Of a DNA stretch of 64,000 bases, positions 21,484-32,593 are shown piece by piece. Positions within the stretch are counted from its first letter, which is position 1. The number at the start of each line of letters is the position of its first letter. The position numbers and the translations under genes were made by a program. The notes beneath the pieces were generated by a model, which was given only the letters and a program-made list of their open reading frames with translations, did no database searches and had not been told where the DNA came from. Origin of the DNA: Hahellaceae bacterium (lineage in GTDB: Bacteria > Pseudomonadota > Gammaproteobacteria > Pseudomonadales > Oleiphilaceae); assembly GCA_016744695.1 (NCBI GenBank), contig JADGDV010000013.1, forward strand, positions 25,223 to 89,222. The letters run 5' to 3'.

Positions 21484-22557
21484 CTAAATAGTAGAGAGTG
21501 TCTCATCAAAACTAGACACATCAAATTCATCAGTTACTATCGCGTCACCAATTTTTGACATAAGAACCAAGCGTACACGTCCATCAATTACTTTTTTATC
21601 TACAGCCATTAAAGATTTAAATAAGTCTATCGTCATTTCTTCAGGTGATGTCACAGGTAAATCCACCCGTTTCAATAAAGTAGTAATGCGCTGTACATCC
21701 TCTTTCTCTATCCAACCCTGCCGGTAAGATAAGTCTGCAGCCATTACCATCCCTGTTGAAACGGCCTCACCATGCAACCACACACCATAGCCCATATGAG
21801 TTTCAATAGCATGACCAAAGGTATGACCAAGATTCAAAATTGCACGAACCCCACCCTCTTTTTCATCCTCACTCACAACCGAAGCCTTACATTGACAAGA
21901 AACTTCTATCGCATAAGTGACCGCTTCAGGGTCAAGTGCATATAAGCGATCTATATTAGATTCAAGCCATTCAAAAAAGCTTACATCACGAATAAGCCCG
22001 TATTTCACAACTTCAGCTATTCCAGCAGAAACTTCCTGCTGAGGCAAAGTGTTCAGAGTTTCAATATCAATGATCACGGCTTTCGGCTGATGAAACGCAC
22101 CAATCATATTCTTGCCTAAAGAATGATTTACCCCTGTTTTTCCACCAACCGAAGAGTCTACCTGTGAAAGCAGAGTTGTGGGGATCTGAATAAATTCAAC
22201 ACCTCGCTGATAACAAGCCGCAGCAAAACCAGTCATATCACCAACGACCCCTCCACCAAGGGCAACCATCGTCGTTTTTCTGGTGTGTCGTCTCTCAAGC
22301 AATTGATCAAATATTTTGTTCAGTGTCTCTAGGTTTTTATAACACTCACCGTCAGGTAAAATAGTCACAGATACATCAAAAGCCTTAAACAAGGTTTTCA
22401 CTCGCTCAAGGTAAAGAGGGGCCACCGTGTCATTAGTAACAATCATAACCTGGCTACCAACCACGTAAGGGGCAACCAAATTAGTATCATCAATTAATCC
22501 TGCACCAATAAAAATAGGATAACTTCGTTCACCAAGTGCTACTGTTAACTGTTTCAT
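21484..22557 (-). CDS. aroB: 3-dehydroquinate synthase
   Basis: AroB converts DAHP to 3-dehydroquinate, the second shikimate step, with NAD and zinc. Motifs: [11 protein letters not shown] at the start, [71 protein letters not shown] and [12 protein letters not shown] (zinc His). The ORF track extends to a TTG at 22566; I take the ATG at 22557 ([15 protein letters not shown], 357 residues), which matches the family N-terminus, although the Shine-Dalgarno evidence is weak for both. It lies between aroK and damX. Confidence 0.95.
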   Translation of the reverse strand: MKQLTVALGERSYPIFIGAGLIDDTNLVAPYVVGSQVMIVTNDTVAPLYLERVKTLFKAFDVSVTILPDGECYKNLETLNKIFDQLLERRHTRKTTMVALGGGVVGDMTGFAAACYQRGVEFIQIPTTLLSQVDSSVGGKTGVNHSLGKNMIGAFHQPKAVIIDIETLNTLPQQEVSAGIAEVVKYGLIRDVSFFEWLESNIDRLYALDPEAVTYAIEVSCQCKASVVSEDEKEGGVRAILNLGHTFGHAIETHMGYGVWLHGEAVSTGMVMAADLSYRQGWIEKEDVQRITTLLKRVDLPVTSPEEMTIDLFKSLMAVDKKVIDGRVRLVLMSKIGDAIVTDEFDVSSFDETLSTI

Positions 22558-22597
22558 TTCAACCAAACAACCTTTTAATTACTAATATACCGCCCTA

Positions 22598-23134
22598 CTA
22601 ATCTTGAGCAAGTACCTGATCCAGAATCTGTCTAACAACCGCTTTGGGGTTTTTTTTATCCGTTAGGATAATAACATTAGCCACTTCAGAGTATAGTGGA
22701 TCTCTGATTTCAAAAATGTCAGTTAGCGCCTTTAGAGGGTTATCATTTTGTAGTAGTGGCCTATTACGATCACGCCTTGTCCGCTCAAACTGCTGCTCTA
22801 CCGATGTTTTTAAATAAACCACCTGAGCTCCAATTTTAAGATGAGAGCGATTGTTAGGGTTAAGAACCGCACCACCTCCCGTAGCCAATACAATGCCATC
22901 AGTCTGACTTAGATCTGCTATCACACCACACTCACGTTCACGAAACCCGGCCTCGCCTTCCACATCAAATATCCATGGAATATTCGCTCCGCTACGAGAC
23001 TCAATTTCACTGTCTGAATCACAAAAAGAAAACCCTAGCTCGCGAGAAAGCAGTTTGCCAATTGTTGTTTTACCAGCCCCCATAGGGCCAACTAGCACAA
23101 CTCTTTTTGCATTATTTTTTAATAAACTAAGCAT
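22598..23134 (-). CDS. aroK: shikimate kinase
   Basis: AroK phosphorylates shikimate with ATP. The 178-residue protein has Walker [14 protein letters not shown], the shikimate-binding acidic motif [11 protein letters not shown], the glycine-rich substrate loop [10 protein letters not shown] and the lid arginines [11 protein letters not shown]. Its 40-base gap to aroB on the same strand gives the classical aroKB pair. A bidirectional-looking terminator separates it from the pil operon upstream. Confidence 0.96.
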   Translation of the reverse strand: MLSLLKNNAKRVVLVGPMGAGKTTIGKLLSRELGFSFCDSDSEIESRSGANIPWIFDVEGEAGFRERECGVIADLSQTDGIVLATGGGAVLNPNNRSHLKIGAQVVYLKTSVEQQFERTRRDRNRPLLQNDNPLKALTDIFEIRDPLYSEVANVIILTDKKNPKAVVRQILDQVLAQD

Positions 23135-23209
23135 GTAAACCTATAAATGGATCTGACTTTAATGAGGCGAGAGCATAACACAAGGCATTATATTCAGAAT
23201 ACCCCAGAC

Positions 23210-23246
23210 AAAAAAAAGCCATCACCTAATGGTGATGGCTTTTTGT
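23210..23246. terminator. symmetrical intrinsic terminator between pilQ and aroK
   Basis: AGCCATCACC-TAAT-GGTGATGGCT is a perfect 10-base stem flanked by an A-run on the left and a T-run on the right, so it can act on both strands. Its role here is to end pilMNOPQ (minus strand), about 20 bases after the pilQ stop. Confidence 0.9.
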
Positions 23247-23261
23247 TCAATACACTAAAAC

Positions 23262-25373
23262 TTAATTTTCAATCAATCCACGCTTAAGTATTTTAGGTGT
23301 AATAAATATCAATAACTCAGCACGCTCATCAACTTTTTCAGTCTTTTTAAACAGAGCACCAAGATAAGGGATATCACCTAAATAAGGCGTTTTAGTAATT
23401 GTGGTCGAAACTTCAGACTGGAATATCCCGCCTAAAACTACGGTCTCACCATTACCAACCAACACCTGGGTTTGGATCTCATTAGTTTCTATACTTGGGA
23501 TACCCGCAGTAACCTCACCACGATTGTCTTGATTAATACTAAGATCCATAATCACCTTACCATCAGGGGTGATCTGTGGAGTAACTTCCAACTTCAAAAC
23601 AGCCTCTTTAAATGAAACAGAAGTTGCACCACTTGAAGATGCTTCCTGATAGGGGATTTCCTCACCCGACTTTATCATAGCGGTTTGTCGGTCAGCCGTT
23701 ACTACTTTAGGCTGAGAAACAATCTCCCCCCGCCCATCAGACTCTAGTGCAGAAAGCTCCATTTGAAGCAGTACATGATCATTAGCAAACCCTAAAGCAA
23801 AAGACGATGCACCCGCCTTAGTGATACCTAAATCAACTACATTGGCTCCAGGAAAGGTAATTGTCTCGCCTTGAGAAATCTGAGAGGTGGTCTCAAAGCT
23901 ACCACCGCCAAACGCGGTATGGTTATCACCTGTGTCAGTAATAGCCCCACCCCACTGAACACCTAGATCACTTGCAATATTGGTTCTTGCACGAACAATT
24001 CTTGCTTCAATCAATACTTGCCTAACAGGAATATCCCAAGTAGCGATCAATCGACGAATTTGCTCTTGCTTGTCAGCCGTCTCTCTTACGCTAATGGTAT
24101 TTGTTCTTTCATCTGAAGAAATAAAGCCTCGGCCAGAAATTAACTCACTATCAGCCTTAAGCAATGAAACGATATCCTCTGCCTTTGCATAGTTTATTTG
24201 GATCACTTCGAGTCGCACTGGCGCTAAAGCAGCAACCTGTTTATTGGTTTCCAGCTCTAATTTTTCTCTCGCTGCAATTTCATCAGCTGGCGCAACTAAC
24301 AGAACATTGCCGATTTTACGCTTATCTAAACCCTTTGTTTTAAGTACAAGTTCAAGCGCTTGGTCCCAAGGAACATTTTGTAACCTTAAAGTAATACGAC
24401 CACCTACTGTATCACTGGCTACCAAATTAAGACCTGTAAAGTCAGCGATCAACTGCAGCACTGAGCGTACTTCTATATCCTGAAAGTTCAAAGAGAGCTT
24501 CTCACCAGTGTACGGAAACTTATCTTGCTTGCGTCTTTCAACTTCATCAGCAGTCAATTCTTCAACACTGATCGTAAATTGGTTGTCAGCCTGATAAGCA
24601 AGGTAATCATAATTCCCTTCTGGCTTGATGGTTACAACAACACCCTCATCACTCTGCATTGCGTCAATTCGTTTAACCGGTGTAGCGAAGTCAACCACAT
24701 CTAAACGTCGCTGCAATGCTTCAGGTAGCTCTGCACCAGGCAAAAACAACTTGATCAGACCACCTTCTTCTGACATATCAACATCAATTTTTGGTGTCGA
24801 GAATGACAAGACAACTTGGCCATCTCCTTTCTCGCCTCGACGAAAATCAATATCAGTAACCTTTGGAGTCATACCTATTTGAGGAGATGAGACCTTTGGC
24901 TGAGCTGAAGAAGATCCTGAGATCGCCGTCTGAGGTACTTCAGAAGAACCAATTAATAGAATTATCTTATTCCCATCAACTGTCGATGCATAAGGAACAA
25001 GCTCAACCAAGTTCACAATAAGGCGCGTCCTATCTTTAGCGCCAACTACCGTCAAACCCTGAGCATTACCCATACCCAAACTATGGTATTTTGTGCTAAG
25101 CGCATTACTAACACCTTTAAGGTCAATAGCAATTCTAGCGGGTTTTTCAATCGTATACCCTTTTGGCTCTGGCGGCACCCCGTCAAAACTTAATGTAACT
25201 TCAGTTCTATCTCCCGTTAGAGAAGCAAAACTTACATCATTTAAAACTACAGCTCTCGCCTGCATTGATAACAATGCCAGACAAAGCGTTCCTAATAGCA
25301 ACAGCGCCCGATAATACATGTTATTTTTCGACCTCAATTGTTTATTATCGATTTCAGCATAATAATTATTCAT
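23262..25373 (-). CDS. pilQ: type IV pilus outer-membrane secretin PilQ
   Basis: PilQ forms the outer-membrane pore for the type IV pilus. The 703-residue protein has a secretory signal (MYYRALLLLGTLCLALL..ARA at about 19-41), two AMIN peptidoglycan-binding domains in the first ~280 residues, an STN domain (LNFQDIEVRSVLQLIADFTGLNLV), a secretin N domain, and the C-terminal secretin core (VLIEARIVRARTNIASDLGVQWGG, VVLGGIFQ, PYLGDIPYLGALFK). The start at 25373 has a strong AAGGGGG 5 bases upstream and adds an 18-residue tail before the signal. The ATG at 25319 is an alternative with GAGGT about eleven bases upstream. Confidence 0.95.
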   Translation of the reverse strand: MNNYYAEIDNKQLRSKNNMYYRALLLLGTLCLALLSMQARAVVLNDVSFASLTGDRTEVTLSFDGVPPEPKGYTIEKPARIAIDLKGVSNALSTKYHSLGMGNAQGLTVVGAKDRTRLIVNLVELVPYASTVDGNKIILLIGSSEVPQTAISGSSSAQPKVSSPQIGMTPKVTDIDFRRGEKGDGQVVLSFSTPKIDVDMSEEGGLIKLFLPGAELPEALQRRLDVVDFATPVKRIDAMQSDEGVVVTIKPEGNYDYLAYQADNQFTISVEELTADEVERRKQDKFPYTGEKLSLNFQDIEVRSVLQLIADFTGLNLVASDTVGGRITLRLQNVPWDQALELVLKTKGLDKRKIGNVLLVAPADEIAAREKLELETNKQVAALAPVRLEVIQINYAKAEDIVSLLKADSELISGRGFISSDERTNTISVRETADKQEQIRRLIATWDIPVRQVLIEARIVRARTNIASDLGVQWGGAITDTGDNHTAFGGGSFETTSQISQGETITFPGANVVDLGITKAGASSFALGFANDHVLLQMELSALESDGRGEIVSQPKVVTADRQTAMIKSGEEIPYQEASSSGATSVSFKEAVLKLEVTPQITPDGKVIMDLSINQDNRGEVTAGIPSIETNEIQTQVLVGNGETVVLGGIFQSEVSTTITKTPYLGDIPYLGALFKKTEKVDERAELLIFITPKILKRGLIEN

Positions 25374-25388
25374 TTTGCCCCCTTCATA

Positions 25389-25928
25389 TTACTGATCATC
25401 CAGTGCGATAGAACGGGGTCTTTCCAACCAGCCGCCACGACCATTTGGTACAATTTCTATCAGTTCAAGTTGGCTATCGTCAATCATAACAATACGCCCA
25501 TGATTTTTCCCCATAAACTGCCCCAGCTTCACTCGATGAATACCGCCATCATTATCACTAATTAAAGCCCATAATGTATTCTCTTCCTGACGCTGTAAGG
25601 TCCCTACCATTTTAAGCCCCCCTAACCCGAAGGTTTCAAGTAGCTCTTTGGGTCTGTCAAAATTGGGTTTCACACTATTCTCAGGCTTATCTTCAATGAC
25701 AGCACTTAACACCACATCAACCGGTGGAGTAAATGGCGCACGTCGATTGGCCGCACTATAGGTAAAGGACTGATAGGCTTTAAACTCAGGCAACGGTTCG
25801 ACCTTTCCACGAGGCTTCGCCTTTGTTGCATCCATAAACTGATCTATGTCTGAGAACCCGTTTCCACCACTACACCCAGTGAGGGCAAGCGTAACAGATA
25901 ATACTATAAGCAGGCTTTTTAGTTTCAC
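25389..25928 (-). CDS. pilP: type IV pilus inner-membrane lipoprotein PilP
   Basis: PilP links the inner-membrane PilMNO platform to PilQ. The 179-residue product starts with a lipoprotein signal ending in LTGCSGG. It then has a disordered Pro-rich segment with APFTPP and the C-terminal HQ-like beta domain (GLGGLKMVGTLQRQEENTLWALI, HRVKLGQFMGKNHGRI, DDSQLELIEIVPNGRGGW). The GTG start overlaps the pilO TGA in a GTGA junction, indicating coupling. Confidence 0.94.
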   Translation of the reverse strand: MKLKSLLIVLSVTLALTGCSGGNGFSDIDQFMDATKAKPRGKVEPLPEFKAYQSFTYSAANRRAPFTPPVDVVLSAVIEDKPENSVKPNFDRPKELLETFGLGGLKMVGTLQRQEENTLWALISDNDGGIHRVKLGQFMGKNHGRIVMIDDSQLELIEIVPNGRGGWLERPRSIALDDQ

Positions 25929-26542
25929 TTACCTTTCCTCCCTGCTTTATATCGATAGGTTTTAGCCTCAATAGACATACTTAACACCTCGTTTGCCATT
26001 GACGGCGAAATAGAGAAGTCATGAAGCGTTACAATTCTAGGCAAACTAGCCACCCCACTAACAAACGAGGAAATATCGTGATACGTTCCCGAGACTTCAA
26101 TCTGGATAGGCAACTCAATATAAAATTCTTTCTTGAGCTCTGGTTTTAGCTTAATGGATTTAAACTCCAAACCACTACCAATACCTGTATTTGTAATATC
26201 TTCTAGCAAACCTGGCACTTCTGTGTCTGTGGGTAGCTGTTTTAATAAAGCACCAAATGATTCTTCCATTTCAAGCATTTGCAACTTATAAGCAGCCAAG
26301 TTGGCGACCTTATAAGCCTTCGACTCATATTGCTGCCGAAGATCAGACTCTTTAGAAGTAACCTGCTCTAGCTGAGAAAACTGATCTTTAATTAAAAACC
26401 AATATCCTCCACCAACCACTAATGTAATGACAATTAAAAATACAATCGCTTTTATTGGTCCGGGCCAAGAGCCTGCATTATTAAAATCCAGCTCATTGAC
26501 GTCGAAACCTTTTAGACTTTCGAGGGATTCAGCAAAACTCAC
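25925..26542 (-). CDS. pilO: type IV pilus inner-membrane protein PilO
   Basis: PilO is a bitopic inner-membrane protein that dimerises with PilN. It has a short cytoplasmic N-terminus, one transmembrane segment near residues 30-52 (IKAIVFLIVITLVVGGGYWFLI), a coiled coil (about 55-95), and a ferredoxin-like periplasmic domain with PTDTEVPGLLEDITNTGIGSGLEF and GTYHDISSFVSGVASLPRI. The GTG start overlaps the pilN stop (GTGA). The 205-residue length fits the family. Confidence 0.94.
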   Translation of the reverse strand: MSFAESLESLKGFDVNELDFNNAGSWPGPIKAIVFLIVITLVVGGGYWFLIKDQFSQLEQVTSKESDLRQQYESKAYKVANLAAYKLQMLEMEESFGALLKQLPTDTEVPGLLEDITNTGIGSGLEFKSIKLKPELKKEFYIELPIQIEVSGTYHDISSFVSGVASLPRIVTLHDFSISPSMANEVLSMSIEAKTYRYKAGRKGK

Positions 26543-27101
26543 TTATTCTTCTCCTTCTTATCTTCTGGAGTTTGTTGAGCCACCGTCATGGTAAATTCAC
26601 TGGCCGGCTCCCCCCTCGCTACAGCTTTAACCGCTGTTAAATTAGGCTCTCCAAACCATTCTGAAGCTTCGAAGTTCCGCATCAATCCAGCAATTCTGTT
26701 ATTTGACTCTGCCAAGCCAACAAAGCTTAATTGCTCACCCTCTTTATTCAACTTGCTATAGTAAAGCCCATCAGGGAGTGTTCTTACTAACTCATCAAAC
26801 ACTCTAACAATAACAGGGCGTGTTCCTTGAAGGTTCTGAATAACTTTCATTCGAGCCAGGAGCTCTTTTTTCTGTTTCTTCAGCCCTTCAATTTCTTTTA
26901 TCTTTTTATCCAGCGCTTTCATGGAAGTTTGAAGGTAGTTGTTACGAGACTCTTGATACTCAATCTCTGAACTCATATTACCCTGCCAGAGAAAAACAAT
27001 TCCCACTGCAATAATAAGTACACCAACAAGCACCGCAATAAATTGCTTCTGCCTTTCTACACGCAGCTCTTCGCGCCAAGGCCTAAGGTTAATCTTTGCC
27101 A

Positions 27102-27102
<1 letters not shown>
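26539..27102 (-). CDS. pilN: type IV pilus inner-membrane protein PilN
   Basis: PilN binds PilM through its conserved cytoplasmic N-terminus, here MAKINLRPWREE (the INLxPWR motif). It then has one transmembrane helix (about 22-40), a coiled coil with many Lys/Glu, and a periplasmic fold (TRPVIVRVFDELVRTLPDGLYYSKL). The start ATG overlaps the pilM stop by one base (TAATG). Length is 187 residues. Confidence 0.94.
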
Positions 27103-28181
<1,079 letters not shown>

Positions 28182-28213
28182 CTATAAATTCTAGCAAGTT
28201 ATAATTCTTAATT

Positions 28214-28287
28214 AGCGCAGAATCTGAAGTTGCGCTGCAGAGTTAAACAATTCTTAACTAAACCCATTAACAAAAAACACGTATAAT
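28214..28287. promoter_or_regulatory. pilM-ponA divergent control region
   Basis: The 177-base gap holds an inverted repeat AGCGCA-11 bases-TGCGCT (28214-28236) and a TATAAT hexamer at 28282-28287, 63 bases before the ponA ATG. I could not pair a convincing -35 with that hexamer, so the promoter call is tentative. Confidence 0.35.
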
Positions 28288-28349
28288 GGAAGCAATTTAA
28301 AGCAATTTCTTAAATAATAGACATAAATTCATCACTTGTCAGGAAAAAC

Positions 28350-30833
28350 ATGTTGCGATTTGTTAGTTTTTATCGTTTTTTAGGCTGGAGTTTGGTCACA
28401 ACCCTTTGTGGAACAGGCTTAATATTTGCCTCTTTTTATCTTTACCTTACCCCTAACCTGCCAAATGTCGAACAACTTAAGAACACTCAATTACAGATAC
28501 CATTGCGCATTTTTTCTGCTGACAATAAATTAATAGCAGAGTTTGGCGAAAAGCGCAGGTCTCCTATTACCATAGACCAAGTTCCCGAAAAACTCACTAA
28601 AGCTTTTATTGCAGCAGAAGACAATCGTTTCTACCAACACCACGGTGTTGATATTAAAGGACTTTTGCGCGCAGCAACCCAGCTCATTGCCACAGGAAGA
28701 ATCAAATCAGGTGGCAGCACCATCACCATGCAGGTTGCAAAAAACTTCTTTTTGTCACGAGAAAAAACATTTTCACGTAAATTTAACGAGATACTCCTAG
28801 CACTTCAGATTGAGCAAGAACTAAGCAAATCAGAGATTCTCGAGCTCTATTTTAATAAAATTTATCTGGGAAATAGAGCCTACGGCATTGAGGCTGCGGC
28901 AAAAGTTTATTATGGAAAAAGTATTGCAGAGCTAAATCTTGCACAAATGGCTATGATTGCAGGCTTGCCAAAAGCCCCATCCCGATACAACCCCATAGCA
29001 AATCCCTCTCGCGCACTACTCCGAAGAAACTGGATATTAGGTCGCATGCTAAGCCTGGAATTTATTAATAAAGAGCAATATGACACAGCACTTTCAGCGA
29101 TAATAAGCGCTAAGTATCATGGATCAACACCCGAAACAGAAGCACCTTATCTTGCAGAAATGACACGAAAAACACTTGTTGACCAATACGGTGACAAAGC
29201 TTATTCGGATGGGTTTAATGTTTATTTAACTGTTAATAGCAGACTTCAGGAGGCGGCCAACAGCGCGATTAGAGAAGGGCTTGAGAGCTACGATAAACGT
29301 CATGGATACCGAGGCCCTGAAGGAAAAGTCCCCACGGAACAGATCAATAACATAAGCTATATCAATTCAGCTATAAACAACCTCACCAACTATGGAAACT
29401 TAACCGTTGCTGTTGTCATAAGCGTTAGCGATTCCAAAGCAACACTGTTCACCCAAAAACACGGAGAAATCACACTAACACTTAATGACATTAAGTGGGC
29501 TAAACCGTACATCAGCGTTAACCGGCTAGGAAAAGAACCAAAGACCATCTCCAACACCCTTAAAACAGGTGATATTATTCGGATTAAGCCAAGCAATATT
29601 GCCATCCCGAATGATGAAAACGCTGGCTGGCAACTGGCTCAAGTCCCTAAAGCTCAAGGTACTCTAGTGTCGATTACGCCAAATAGCGGCGAAATTAAAG
29701 CGCTTGTAGGCGGCTATGATTTCGCACAGAGCAAATACAATCGGGCGTTACAGGCCGAACGGCAGCCTGGTTCCAACTTCAAACCTTTTATTTATCTTGC
29801 AGCGCTTGAGAAGGGATCAACAGCAGCAACACTTATTAATGACGCGCCCATTGTTTTTGAAGACAAAAATCTAGAAGCCTCATGGCGCCCGGAGAACTCT
29901 AGTGGGAAATTTTACGGCCCCACAAGACTAAGAACAGCCTTATACAAATCACGAAATCTAGTTTCCATTCGCCTTCTTAAGAAAACGGGCATACGCGCTA
30001 CACGTAATTTTGTAAGCCGTTTCGGCTTTGATAGCGAAAAACTACCCAACGATCTATCGCTTGCCCTTGGCAGTGCAGTTGTGACTCCTATGGACGTTGC
30101 CACAGGTTATAGCATTCTTGCTAATGGAGGGTACGCAATTAAACCTTATTTTATCGAGAGAATAGAAAGTCGCACAGGAGAGGTACTCTTTAAGGCAAGA
30201 CCGTCCCTAGCTCCAAATGCTATAAATCAACGTGAAAAGAGTGTCCCCACAACACTGCCGAGCACAATCTCCGAGGAGCTCGAACTACCCGAGATTCAAG
30301 AACCAGAAATGCCGAAATACTATGCAGCCGAAAAGATAATGGATAATCGAACCGTTTATATCATGCATAGCATATTGAGAGATGTGATAAAAAAAGGCAC
30401 TGGGCGAAGAGCTCAGAGACTTAAGCGCTCAGATCTGGCAGGCAAAACAGGCACCACCAACGACCAAAAAGATGCATGGTTCTCAGGGTTCAACACTGAT
30501 ACAGAGACAACCGTATGGGTTGGGTTTGATCAACCAAAAACCTTAGGGAGAAGGGAGTATGGCGCAAGTGCGGCACTTCCTATCTGGATTGATTATATGA
30601 GGGTAGCCCTCAATAACACGCCAAGGGCAGTCATGAGGCAACCCGAAGGAATAGTCACAGTGAAAATAAATTCAGAAACAGGGAAGCTGGCCGCAGCAAG
30701 TGATACCAATGGCATTTTCGAAATTTTTCGAAAGGAAAATATACCTTTAGCCGACGATATGACGACAGAATCTCAGCAAACGAAACAACAAGAACAGGAT
30801 GAAGACGATATATCTACTGAAGATATATTTTAA
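28350..30833 (+). CDS. mrcA: penicillin-binding protein 1A (bifunctional glycosyltransferase/transpeptidase)
   Basis: This class A PBP polymerises and cross-links peptidoglycan at the inner membrane. The 827-residue protein has a transmembrane anchor (about 12-32), then a glycosyltransferase domain with catalytic Glu90 in AAEDNRFYQHHG and GGSTITMQVAKNFF. An OB-like insert precedes the transpeptidase with SxxK at Ser475 (PGSNFKPF), an SRN-type second motif (YKSRNLVSIRL) and KTG at 699-701 (GKTGTTNDQKDAWF). Length matches pseudomonad PBP1a (symbol also ponA). Its stop codon overlaps the stop of the convergent downstream gene. Confidence 0.96.
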   Translation: MLRFVSFYRFLGWSLVTTLCGTGLIFASFYLYLTPNLPNVEQLKNTQLQIPLRIFSADNKLIAEFGEKRRSPITIDQVPEKLTKAFIAAEDNRFYQHHGVDIKGLLRAATQLIATGRIKSGGSTITMQVAKNFFLSREKTFSRKFNEILLALQIEQELSKSEILELYFNKIYLGNRAYGIEAAAKVYYGKSIAELNLAQMAMIAGLPKAPSRYNPIANPSRALLRRNWILGRMLSLEFINKEQYDTALSAIISAKYHGSTPETEAPYLAEMTRKTLVDQYGDKAYSDGFNVYLTVNSRLQEAANSAIREGLESYDKRHGYRGPEGKVPTEQINNISYINSAINNLTNYGNLTVAVVISVSDSKATLFTQKHGEITLTLNDIKWAKPYISVNRLGKEPKTISNTLKTGDIIRIKPSNIAIPNDENAGWQLAQVPKAQGTLVSITPNSGEIKALVGGYDFAQSKYNRALQAERQPGSNFKPFIYLAALEKGSTAATLINDAPIVFEDKNLEASWRPENSSGKFYGPTRLRTALYKSRNLVSIRLLKKTGIRATRNFVSRFGFDSEKLPNDLSLALGSAVVTPMDVATGYSILANGGYAIKPYFIERIESRTGEVLFKARPSLAPNAINQREKSVPTTLPSTISEELELPEIQEPEMPKYYAAEKIMDNRTVYIMHSILRDVIKKGTGRRAQRLKRSDLAGKTGTTNDQKDAWFSGFNTDTETTVWVGFDQPKTLGRREYGASAALPIWIDYMRVALNNTPRAVMRQPEGIVTVKINSETGKLAAASDTNGIFEIFRKENIPLADDMTTESQQTKQQEQDEDDISTEDIF

Positions 30834-31708
30834 AGCTCATCGCCATAGCCGCAAGGAAGCGCTATATCTAAACCAATAGGCAAATGATCTGATACAGGGT
30901 ACATAACAACCCCTGCTTTTAATACCTCTAAGGAAGCGCTAACCAATATATGGTCCAGCGCTTTACCAGGCCTCCAGCTTGGAAAACTATGCGCCGCATC
31001 CGGCAGTGAAACCAAACCCATACCTTTTAATGGCGAATTTTCAAGAAGCTGCTCTGCATGAGTATTCATATCCCCCATTAACACTACATGACGATAACCA
31101 GATAACAACTCCCGAATGAAACCCAGCTGTTTATTTTGAGCTTTAAGGCTTAGTGATAAATGCATAACGACCAGAACTAAAGGATCATCTTCTTTGCCAT
31201 ATTTAATGACAATAGCCCCTCTCCCAGGAATAAGCCCTGGCAAACGGTACTCCTCAACACTTAAGGGCCGGAGTCGGCTCAAAAAGCCATTACTATGCTG
31301 TGCTACGCGCCCCAAGTCTCGGTTTAACTGCTGATACCAAAAAGGAAAACCTCCCGCCTCAGCCAAATATTGAACCTGATTAACAAACCCACTGCGGAGA
31401 CTACCACCATCAACCTCTTGTAGCGCAACGGCATCATAGTGCTGCAATAACATCGCTATTTTATTAAGATTTTCAGTGCGCGCTTTATGAGGTAAGAAAT
31501 GCTGCCAACTACGCGTCAGATAATGTTTGTAGGAAGATGTTGAAATGCCAACCTGAATATTAAACGTCAACAAGCGAATATGTTGACGAGAATTAAATGC
31601 TGCACCGCAATCCAGACCAGAACAAAGCCCCCGTACTTTTGTAGCACCACTATCAGAACGGGCGCTCCGCCGGAGACTATCAATTCTAGACCTGAGTTCA
31701 CGGTACAT
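30830..31708 (-). CDS. endonuclease/exonuclease/phosphatase family protein
   Basis: The 292-residue protein has the EEP-fold catalytic set in order: LLTFNIQVG (Asn), VALQEVDGG (Glu), MHLSLS, GDMNTH (Asp/Asn), ALDHILVS and SDHLPIGLDI (Asp-His). There is no signal peptide, so it is probably cytoplasmic. The fold covers DNA repair nucleases, phosphatases and sphingomyelinases; the substrate cannot be read from sequence. It is 34 bases downstream of dsbA on the same strand. Its stop codon overlaps the ponA stop (TTTAAA), leaving no room for a terminator between them. Confidence 0.85.
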   Translation of the reverse strand: MYRELRSRIDSLRRSARSDSGATKVRGLCSGLDCGAAFNSRQHIRLLTFNIQVGISTSSYKHYLTRSWQHFLPHKARTENLNKIAMLLQHYDAVALQEVDGGSLRSGFVNQVQYLAEAGGFPFWYQQLNRDLGRVAQHSNGFLSRLRPLSVEEYRLPGLIPGRGAIVIKYGKEDDPLVLVVMHLSLSLKAQNKQLGFIRELLSGYRHVVLMGDMNTHAEQLLENSPLKGMGLVSLPDAAHSFPSWRPGKALDHILVSASLEVLKAGVVMYPVSDHLPIGLDIALPCGYGDEL

Positions 31709-31742
31709 AAATATATATAACCCTTTACCTTAGAAGGCAAGA

Positions 31743-32429
31743 CTACTTAGAAGTAGCTCCTTTTTCTTTCGCTATAAGAAAATCAACCACCTTTAGCATA
31801 TTTTCATTACTGCCTGCTTCAGACGCACTCACTCTGTACTTACCATTTACAATTAGAGCAGGAACACCTGTAGCGCGATAACTTCTTCCACGCGCATTAG
31901 CTTGATCAACCATTGATTTTACACTAAATGAATTATAAGCCTTTTTAAAATCTTTAGGATCAACGCCGTAATTTGCAAAGAACTTAGCTAATTCACTTTC
32001 GCTACCTAGCGGCTTTCTATCTCTTATAATGGCATCAAACAAAGGCTGATGCATCTTTTCTTGGATCCCTAAAACCTCGGCAGCATAAAATGCCTGGGCA
32101 TGAACGACCCAAGCCTTGCCAAATGTGGCTGGGGACAACCAAAAATCAACATCATCAGCTAAGCCTTCAGACCAGTGATGCACCATTGGGTTAAATTTAT
32201 AGCAGTGTGGACAGCCATACCAAAACAGCTCAACTACCTCAACCTTACTTGCATCACGGGTACGCACAGCATAAGGCAGCACTTTATAATGCTTTCCAGC
32301 TACCCACTCAACGCTCTCAGATTCTTTAGCCCCTTCAGCCAAAACAGCACTAGAGATAAATGAAAAAGGCAGAACAACCACCACAAAAAACAACTTAACT
32401 AACAACCGATTAATCGACAACCGCCTCAT
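31743..32429 (-). CDS. dsbA: thiol:disulfide interchange protein DsbA
   Basis: DsbA introduces disulfides into periplasmic proteins. The 228-residue precursor has a Sec signal (about 1-31, ending SSAVLA), the thioredoxin-fold active site CPHC in ELFWYGCPHCYKFNP, the inserted helical domain, and the cis-Pro loop RATGVPALIVNGKY. It lies between cytochrome c4 and the EEP gene on the minus strand; the cytochrome-c4/dsbA pairing is common in pseudomonads and relatives. Confidence 0.95.
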   Translation of the reverse strand: MRRLSINRLLVKLFFVVVVLPFSFISSAVLAEGAKESESVEWVAGKHYKVLPYAVRTRDASKVEVVELFWYGCPHCYKFNPMVHHWSEGLADDVDFWLSPATFGKAWVVHAQAFYAAEVLGIQEKMHQPLFDAIIRDRKPLGSESELAKFFANYGVDPKDFKKAYNSFSVKSMVDQANARGRSYRATGVPALIVNGKYRVSASEAGSNENMLKVVDFLIAKEKGATSK

Positions 32430-32546
32430 ATATTCGCTCTCTTATTTATTTTTTACAACAAACCCACGCCGTACTTAAACAGCATAACTTTGTAGATATT
32501 AGCATTTTTATTAACCTGTACAATTAAATTTTGGCAATGTGCAGGC

Positions 32547-32577
32547 ACAAAAAAACCCCTAATAAGGGGTTTTAATT
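32547..32577 (-). terminator. intrinsic terminator after cytochrome c4
   Basis: On the minus strand AACCCCT-tatt-AGGGGTT is followed by a run of T residues (TTTTT). It lies about 20 bases past the cytochrome stop and separates it from dsbA. Confidence 0.88.
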
Positions 32578-32593
32578 GTTAGGCTAATGCAAC

